This document shows positions 59,740 to 64,000 of a DNA stretch of 64,000 nt, piece by piece. The stretch covers positions 1,364,001 through 1,428,000 of the forward strand of contig NZ_CP183948.1 in NCBI RefSeq assembly GCF_052056485.1. The letters run 5' to 3'. The stretch is from Paenibacillus_AQ nitricinens. Lineage in GTDB: Bacteria > Bacillota > Bacilli > Paenibacillales > Paenibacillaceae. Positions within the stretch are counted from its first letter, which is position 1; each line of letters starts with the position of its first letter. The notes under the pieces are model-generated. The model was not told the origin of the DNA. It searched no databases and saw nothing but the letters and a program-made list of their open reading frames with translations. Position numbers and translations under genes: made by a program.

Positions 59740-59832
59740 TGTTCAACTAACGAGACACGATAGCTCAATAACGACATAAAGGCAGCCGGTCAATGATCGG
59801 CTGCCTTTATTCAACTTTCGGGCAGTTTAAAT
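59740..59832 (+). repeat. CTAACGG-type repeat g with terminator and second half-copy
   Basis: GTTCAACTAACGAG and CACGATAGCTCAATA form the palindrome. The perfect stem AAAGGCAGCCG/CGGCTGCCTTT (59778-59808) and then TTCAACTTTCGGGCAGTTTAA, a degenerate second copy, follow. The order copy-hairpin-copy mirrors 50344-50431. Confidence 0.68.
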
Positions 59833-60173
59833 TAGCAACCTATACTCAGGAATATATGCGCTAATATTGATATAGTAATAACCAAAAAACGGAGGTAAAG
59901 TCACGAGTGAGATTGCTAAAACATAAAAGGTATTACTGTATCTGATTGGTATCTCCCTTATAAACCAAGAGTTTGTAAGGTTGAAAGGGATTATGGATTT
60001 GAAAGGGTTTGAACAAGTCGAGTATGGTGCGGGAAAAAGAGAAAGCCCATCACAGGAAGTTGAAAGTGATTCTTTCCAACTTATTAGGGATGGGCTATCT
60101 TTGATTTTAATATTTTTTGATTATTCTTGATATCAATATTGGGCACACATGAACTACGTCTATATTTTCTTTT
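59833..60173 (+). other. Intergenic region with a terminator for the convergent peptidase gene
   Basis: AGCCCATC (60045-60052) and GATGGGCT pair around an inner AGTTGAAAG/CTTTCCAACT stem, between the accessory region and the minus-strand peptidase gene. A GGAGG followed by a 12-codon GTG frame near 59900 is too short to call. I see no other gene. Confidence 0.4.
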
Positions 60174-61268
60174 CTACAAATGAAGAATAGTCAGTTCCTT
60201 AGGGAAGCTTGTTAAGGTCTCTGCACCTTCAGCTGTAATAATTAGATCATCTTCGATACGCACACCTGCTAGTCCAGGCACATAAATCCCTGGCTCAACG
60301 GTGAACACATTGCCGATCTCGATAATGTCATCGTTCTGTCCATGGAGTGATGGGTATTCATGTACATCCATACCCAGTCCGTGTCCGACGCGGTGCAAGA
60401 AATATTCTCCGAATCCGGCTTCTTCAATCACGTCACGTGCAGCTTTGTCGACAGAACCGAAAGGAGCTCCAGGATTGGAAGCGGCGATCCCAGCTTCGTT
60501 AGCAGCGAGCACGGTGTTGTAGATCGTGACAAGCTTGTCATCCACGGATTCAATAGCAAAGGTACGTGTAATATCGGAAGCATAACCATCAGCATATACC
60601 CCGATATCAAACATCAGGAAGTCACCTGGCTGAATGACCCGGTTACCTGGGACACCGTGAGGCAGGGCAGTTTTCGGACCAGAAAGCACCATAGTGTCGA
60701 AGGAAGGGCCGGAAGCGCCAACCTTTTTCATTAGATATTCTAACTCAGCTACTAAATCGTTTTCAGTAACGCCTGTTTTTACATGGGTAAGTACGCGGCG
60801 CAAGGCTTCCTCAACTAGCTCAGCGGCATGCTTCATGCGCTTAACTTCATCCGGGGTCTTTTTGGAACGCATGCTGCGTAGCAAAGGACCAATATCACTG
60901 AATCTTTCCGCTGGAACGGCAGCGGTTAGATGTTCAAAACGGGCTACTGAGAAATGTTCCTTCTCTATGCCAAGAGTACCTATCTTGCTGCTGCCGAAAC
61001 AATCTTTAAGCAGGTTATAAGGATTATCAGTGTCACTGTGGGTTAGGAGTTTGGTGACTGAAGAAGCGGCTTGAGCTGCTTCCGCATCCAGTGCGGGTAG
61101 AATCAGCATAGGCTCCTCTCCACGTATCAACAGCAGACCCAGGAAGCGTTCATGCGGATCGCTGGCGAATCCGGTTAAGTAATAGACATGTTTGGGATCT
61201 GTTACGAGGAGGGCATCAAGTCCTTCACTCGCCATTTGCTGCTCTAGGCTTGTCAGAGCATTATTCAT
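60174..61268 (-). CDS. Xaa-Pro peptidase (M24 family, PepQ/YqhT-like)
   Basis: The 364-residue enzyme has an N-terminal creatinase domain (residues 1-130) and a C-terminal pita-bread domain with metal ligands Asp in 'LMFDIGVYADGYASDITRTF' (two Asp, near 228 and 239), His in 'HRVGHGLGMDVHEYP' near 300, Glu in 'FTVEPGIY' near 333 and Glu in 'VRIEDDLII' near 348. It releases the first residue from peptides with proline at position 2. The length and motifs fit YqhT of Bacillus. It starts after AAAGGGG. Confidence 0.92.
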   Translation of the reverse strand: MNNALTSLEQQMASEGLDALLVTDPKHVYYLTGFASDPHERFLGLLLIRGEEPMLILPALDAEAAQAASSVTKLLTHSDTDNPYNLLKDCFGSSKIGTLGIEKEHFSVARFEHLTAAVPAERFSDIGPLLRSMRSKKTPDEVKRMKHAAELVEEALRRVLTHVKTGVTENDLVAELEYLMKKVGASGPSFDTMVLSGPKTALPHGVPGNRVIQPGDFLMFDIGVYADGYASDITRTFAIESVDDKLVTIYNTVLAANEAGIAASNPGAPFGSVDKAARDVIEEAGFGEYFLHRVGHGLGMDVHEYPSLHGQNDDIIEIGNVFTVEPGIYVPGLAGVRIEDDLIITAEGAETLTSFPKELTILHL

Positions 61269-61561
61269 AGTTGGTATTCCCCTTTCAACTTCACGATTAG
61301 AACCGCAATATTCTTATTATAGATCAAAAATAGACTAGACGCACATGACGAACTACACCTATCGTTGGCTAATCATGACAGCCCTATTCGAGAACTTAAC
61401 CTTATGCAATAACGCATATTTGTTCGTCTATACCATTAATCGTGAGATGTAGCTTTTCTTGAGCCTACTAGTTGGTGTAACATAATCTTTAAATATACTT
61501 CTCGTAAGGTTAGGTGGAAGCTTATTGGGGTACGGTTGTTGAGAGAGGAGTGATTCTTGGG

Positions 61562-62446
61562 ATGAAAGGTACAATTGCACTTGTAACTGGAGCAAATTCC
61601 GGCATGGGGCTAGCGACGACAGTTGAACTGGCTCGCAAGGGAGCCAAGGTAATAATGGTTTGCCGCAATCGCCAGCGGGGAGAAGAAGCGCTTACTGCCG
61701 CCAAGCAAAAGAGCCACTCCGAGGATATCGAGCTGATGTTGTGTGATCTGGCCTCGCTGGAGAGCATTCGCAGTTTTGCGGAGGAATTTACCCGGAAATA
61801 TCCGATTCTAGATATACTCATCAATAACGCTGGGGTAGTCACGATTAAGCGTCAGCTTACGAAGAACGGCTTTGAGATGGATCTTGGTGTGAACCATTTG
61901 GGTCATTTTTTGCTAACGAATCTGTTACTGGAGACTTTATTAGCAGCAGAGCAAGGCCGTATCGTTGTGGTTGCTTCCGGTGCTTACAAAATAGGTGCAC
62001 TTCACTATGAAGATCCAACCCTCACACGCCGTTTCAATCCCGCAAAAGCTTATGCTCGATCCAAGTTAGCCAATATACTGTTCACGAAAGAGTTGGCAGC
62101 ACGCCTGCAAGGGACAAGAGTAACAGTGAATTGCGTGCATCCAGGAGCAGTGGGCACAAATATAGGTGTTAACCGGGAGACAGGCTTCGGCAAGTCGATC
62201 CTTAAACTGCTGTCATACTTCTTTTTAACTCCTGAACAAGGAGCCGATACTGCGATCTATTTGGCTACAGAACCGGATTTGCAAGAGGTAACCGGTCAAT
62301 ATTATTATCGACGAAAGAATCAGGAGCTGACTCCCAGAGCACAGAATAAACAAGAGGCGCAGCGGCTGTGGCGATGGAGCCAGGAGCAGGTAGGCCTGAG
62401 TGAATTAACACATTTGGAGGAATCAAGGGATGAATTGGGAGAATAG
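61562..62446 (+). CDS. SDR family oxidoreductase (retinol-dehydrogenase-like)
   Basis: The 294-residue protein has 'VTGANSGMGLATTVELA' near residue 8, 'NNAGV' near 86, Ser near 137 and the catalytic pair in 'YARSKLANI' near 160. A longer C-terminal half follows, as in the RDH/WW-domain SDR group. The substrate is unknown. The ATG at 61562 follows GAGAGGAG; a longer frame from 61514 is less likely. It overlaps the next gene by 17 bases. Confidence 0.83.
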   Translation: MKGTIALVTGANSGMGLATTVELARKGAKVIMVCRNRQRGEEALTAAKQKSHSEDIELMLCDLASLESIRSFAEEFTRKYPILDILINNAGVVTIKRQLTKNGFEMDLGVNHLGHFLLTNLLLETLLAAEQGRIVVVASGAYKIGALHYEDPTLTRRFNPAKAYARSKLANILFTKELAARLQGTRVTVNCVHPGAVGTNIGVNRETGFGKSILKLLSYFFLTPEQGADTAIYLATEPDLQEVTGQYYYRRKNQELTPRAQNKQEAQRLWRWSQEQVGLSELTHLEESRDELGE

Positions 62447-62933
62447 CAGGATTGAAGACGCAAAACCTACAGACTTAGCAGCTATTGTGGAGATTTATAA
62501 CTCAACGATTGCTGGACGGATGGTAACTGCGGATCTGGAACCTATTACTGCTGCAGACAGAGAAAAATGGTTCAATGAACATAACAGCCATCATCGTCCT
62601 TTATGGGTACTTAGGCAGGGAGATGAGATTGCGGCATGGTTCAGCTTTCAATCCTTCTATGGTCGTCCAGCGTATAATGCAACAGCAGAAATTAGTGTAT
62701 ACGTGAGTGAAAAGTTCCGTGGTGGTGGAGCCGGTAGAATTCTTTTGAAAGAGGCCATTGAGAAAGCACCTAGTCTCGGCATTAAGAATCTAGTTGGTTT
62801 TGTGTTCGGACATAATGATCCGAGCCTTGGTTTGCTAGAAAAATTCGGTTTTAAGCAGTGGGGATTACTACCCGGTGTAGCAGAGTTGGATGGTATAGAA
62901 CGTGATTTAGTGATTGTTGGACTTAAAATCTAA
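62430..62933 (+). CDS. GNAT N-acetyltransferase, phosphinothricin-acetyltransferase-like
   Basis: The 167-residue protein matches the Pat/YwnH type: 'DLAAIVEIYNSTI' near residue 15, 'EISVYVSEKFRGGGAGRILL' region near 92 with the acetyl-CoA loop R-G-G-G-A-G, and 'GHNDPSLGLLEKFGF' near 130. Relatives acetylate phosphinothricin or methionine sulfoximine. The start lies in the SDR gene behind GGAGGAATC, so the two are cotranscribed. Confidence 0.85.
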   Translation: MNWENSRIEDAKPTDLAAIVEIYNSTIAGRMVTADLEPITAADREKWFNEHNSHHRPLWVLRQGDEIAAWFSFQSFYGRPAYNATAEISVYVSEKFRGGGAGRILLKEAIEKAPSLGIKNLVGFVFGHNDPSLGLLEKFGFKQWGLLPGVAELDGIERDLVIVGLKI

Positions 62934-62951
62934 TAACCGCAATTGAAACGC

Positions 62952-63296
62952 TTACATTTTAAGTGTTGAGCTTGCGCTATTGGTGTCACAATCAATCCAT
63001 ATTTTTGACCAACGCTGCAAATCTCGGATAACGGTCTCCAGGGCAAGTCCTTTATCCGTTAAGGAATATTGGATCCGCACAGGTGTCTCAGGGAATACTT
63101 CTCGAAGGACAATCCCTTCCAGTTCCAGCTCTTTAAGGCGTTCGGAGAGCAGTCTTCCGCTGATGGGTAAGGCTGCTTCAATCACATTGAAACGTTGCGG
63201 TCCTTGCAGGAGCTGGTAGATAATTAAACCTGTCCAACGCCTGCCGATAATATCCATACTTTTTTGTAGCTGGGGACATAAATCAGTGGACTTCAT
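62952..63296 (-). CDS. HxlR-type winged-helix regulator
   Basis: The 114-residue protein has the HxlR motifs 'CPQLQKSMDIIGRRWTGLI' near residue 6 with its leading Cys, 'RFNVIEAALPISGRLLSERL' in shortened form near 40 and 'YSLTDKGLAL' near 85. Such proteins sense thiols or aldehydes and act as dimers. The ATG at 63296 follows GAGGTG. It is convergent with the SDR-GNAT operon. Confidence 0.87.
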   Translation of the reverse strand: MKSTDLCPQLQKSMDIIGRRWTGLIIYQLLQGPQRFNVIEAALPISGRLLSERLKELELEGIVLREVFPETPVRIQYSLTDKGLALETVIRDLQRWSKIWIDCDTNSASSTLKM

Positions 63297-63387
63297 ATGG
63301 CTCACCTCTTAGTGAACATTATAAACGAAAAGACCATTAATTTAAACAAATTCCAATTTAATTCATTACTAGAAAGGGTGATTGACA

Positions 63388-63648
63388 GTGGCTAAAAAAA
63401 AGAAAATGCCTACCACTCCGCGTCCTGCTGCGACCGATGGTCCAGCTACGCTAAAAGACCTGCTGAGCAGTGATGTTCTTGGAAAGCTGAAGGCGCAATC
63501 TGATGCGCTGAAAGCGGAAGAGAATGACCGCAAGGAAGCTGCTCGTAAAGTGGTGGAAGATCAGCGGAAAGCTGAGCAAAAGCGGCTTGAAAATGATTTT
63601 GCACATCTGTTGGAGAACAGTAATCAGGATTGGCATAAATATAAATAA
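63388..63648 (+). CDS. yqkE: YqkE family small coiled-coil protein (DUF3886)
   Basis: The 86-residue protein is highly charged, begins with a lysine run and contains 'ATLKDLLSSDVLGKLKAQ' near residue 20, then a long coiled coil rich in K, E and R to the end. This is the DUF3886 layout seen in Bacillales. The function is unknown. The GTG at 63388 follows AAAGGGTG with 7-base spacing; a TTG two codons earlier is less likely. Confidence 0.8.
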   Translation: MAKKKKMPTTPRPAATDGPATLKDLLSSDVLGKLKAQSDALKAEENDRKEAARKVVEDQRKAEQKRLENDFAHLLENSNQDWHKYK

Positions 63649-63681
63649 CTGATATAGCTGGCGAAAAAAAGATCATGAGAT

Positions 63682-63713
63682 AAAGAGATGCCTATTAGGG
63701 TGTCTCTTTTTTA
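63682..63713 (+). terminator. Terminator after yqkE
   Basis: AAAGAGA pairs with TCTCTTT, with an inner CC/GG pair, followed by further T residues. Confidence 0.75.
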
Positions 63714-63761
63714 ATGTTATTTATTAAATTCAATTGTTTTAAATTTTACTATACGAAAGGG

Positions 63762-63790
63762 TTGACCCTCAAAGTGGGCTTAGGTATAAT
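63762..63790 (+). promoter_or_regulatory. Sigma-A promoter of the siderophore permease gene
   Basis: TTGACC and TATAAT are exactly 17 bases apart and lie about 90 bases before the start codon. A Fur box lies 16 bases downstream of the -10 element. Confidence 0.8.
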
Positions 63791-63805
63791 CGAACATAGT
63801 GCAAA

Positions 63806-63820
63806 TGAAAATCATTATCA
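63806..63820 (+). promoter_or_regulatory. Fur box
   Basis: TGAAAAT-C-ATTATCA matches the Bacillus 7-1-7 Fur site TGATAAT-N-ATTATCA with one change. It lies at the transcription start region, where bound Fur-Fe would block transcription. Confidence 0.8.
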
Positions 63821-63881
63821 ATGCCGATACTATCATCTATTTCTCAAACGATTTAACTATTAAACAGATAAGGAACAACTC

Positions 63882-64000
63882 ATGAAACTAAAATATTTGT
63901 CCCTACTTCTAATAGTCTTCTCATTTATATCTTTGTTTATAGGCGTAAAAGACATTTCACCTTTGGATCTTTTTTCGCTTACGGAATCTCAGATGCAGAC
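63882..64000 (+). CDS. FecCD-type iron-siderophore ABC permease, 3' partial
   Basis: Thirty-nine codons are visible before the window ends. They encode a first membrane segment ('YLSLLLIVFSFISLFIG' region) followed by 'VKDISPLDLFSLTESQM', the N-terminal pattern of FecCD/YclN-type permeases. The ATG follows AAGGAACA. The Fur box and strong promoter upstream support an iron-starvation role. The rest of the operon lies outside the window. Confidence 0.75.
   Translation, partial: MKLKYLSLLLIVFSFISLFIGVKDISPLDLFSLTESQMQ

Noticed and set aside
50198..59832. Integron with integrase, or CRISPR array
   Set aside because: No tyrosine recombinase gene is present in the window, and the repeats are hundreds to thousands of bases apart with genes between them, not short regular spacers.
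59897..59940. 12-codon GTG frame after GGAGG
   Set aside because: It is too short, with no attenuator stem or downstream gene that would make it a leader peptide.

Overview
The window looks like a chromosomal segment of a low- to mid-GC, endospore-forming member of the Paenibacillaceae, most likely a Paenibacillus. The grounds are strong AGGAGG-type ribosome binding sites, frequent TTG/GTG starts, sigma-A promoters, a preQ1 riboswitch, a Fur box, and proteins such as YvyE, YqkE, LplJ, a DdlR-type MocR regulator and CysTWA that read as Bacillales/Paenibacillus. The genus call is an inference from protein character, not from an rRNA gene. I found no rRNA, tRNA or CRISPR array.

Layout. 1-5 kb: the C-terminal 1.1 kaa of a large Ig/PKD-repeat surface protein cut by the window edge, an acetyltransferase and a YiiX-like protein. 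5-12 kb: central metabolism (tkt, ppnP, a beta-hydroxyacid dehydrogenase, pgi), yvyE, a TetR regulator and yjbQ. 12.4-16.5 kb: a sulfate ABC transporter (cysT-cysW-cysA and a separate binding lipoprotein). 16.7-25 kb: an MBL hydrolase, an MFS sugar-efflux type pump, a half-size ABC exporter, a HAD phosphatase and DMT permease pair, a YdjM-like membrane protein and lipoate-protein ligase. 25.3-26.7 kb: a TetR gene with an extra methionine aminopeptidase. 27-38.3 kb: cobalamin salvage and nucleotide-loop assembly (cobD, cbiZ, cbiB, cobC, then cobT, cobU, cobS), interrupted by a 4.7 kb block with an inducible chloramphenicol acetyltransferase, a 31-aa ORF and a ddlR-ddl-aminotransferase operon. 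38.4-41.6 kb: ynfA, a chemotaxis receptor and a riboswitch-controlled queuosine-precursor transporter.

41.8-49.4 kb is the most coherent unusual system: nine tightly coupled genes encoding an acyl-CoA ligase, a thiolase-fold enzyme, two MaoC-type hot-dog proteins, an SDR reductase, the complete energizing module of an ECF vitamin transporter (EcfA1, EcfA2, EcfT) and an FMN enzyme of the nitronate monooxygenase/FabK family. Together the enzymes could run every step of a CoA-based acyl-chain elongation cycle. No substrate-binding S component is present, and the thiolase lacks its usual second active-site cysteine. The first two genes resemble the B. subtilis yhfT-yhfS pair next to bioY, so a link with biotin or its precursor is the leading hypothesis.

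50.2-59.9 kb is an accessory region of single-gene units (a TetR operon, a split AraC/GyrI gene, an AraC regulator with a 41-aa membrane protein, an erythromycin-esterase-like protein, PIN and GNAT genes and several gene remnants). Seven or more copies of a short imperfect palindrome with the core CTAACGG, all in the same orientation and often followed by a hairpin terminator, lie between the units. A second repeat family and a group II intron remnant are interleaved. No recombinase is visible, so the resemblance to a gene-cassette array is an inference. 60-64 kb returns to housekeeping-type genes (a prolidase-like peptidase, SDR, GNAT, HxlR, YqkE) and ends inside a Fur-controlled siderophore permease gene.
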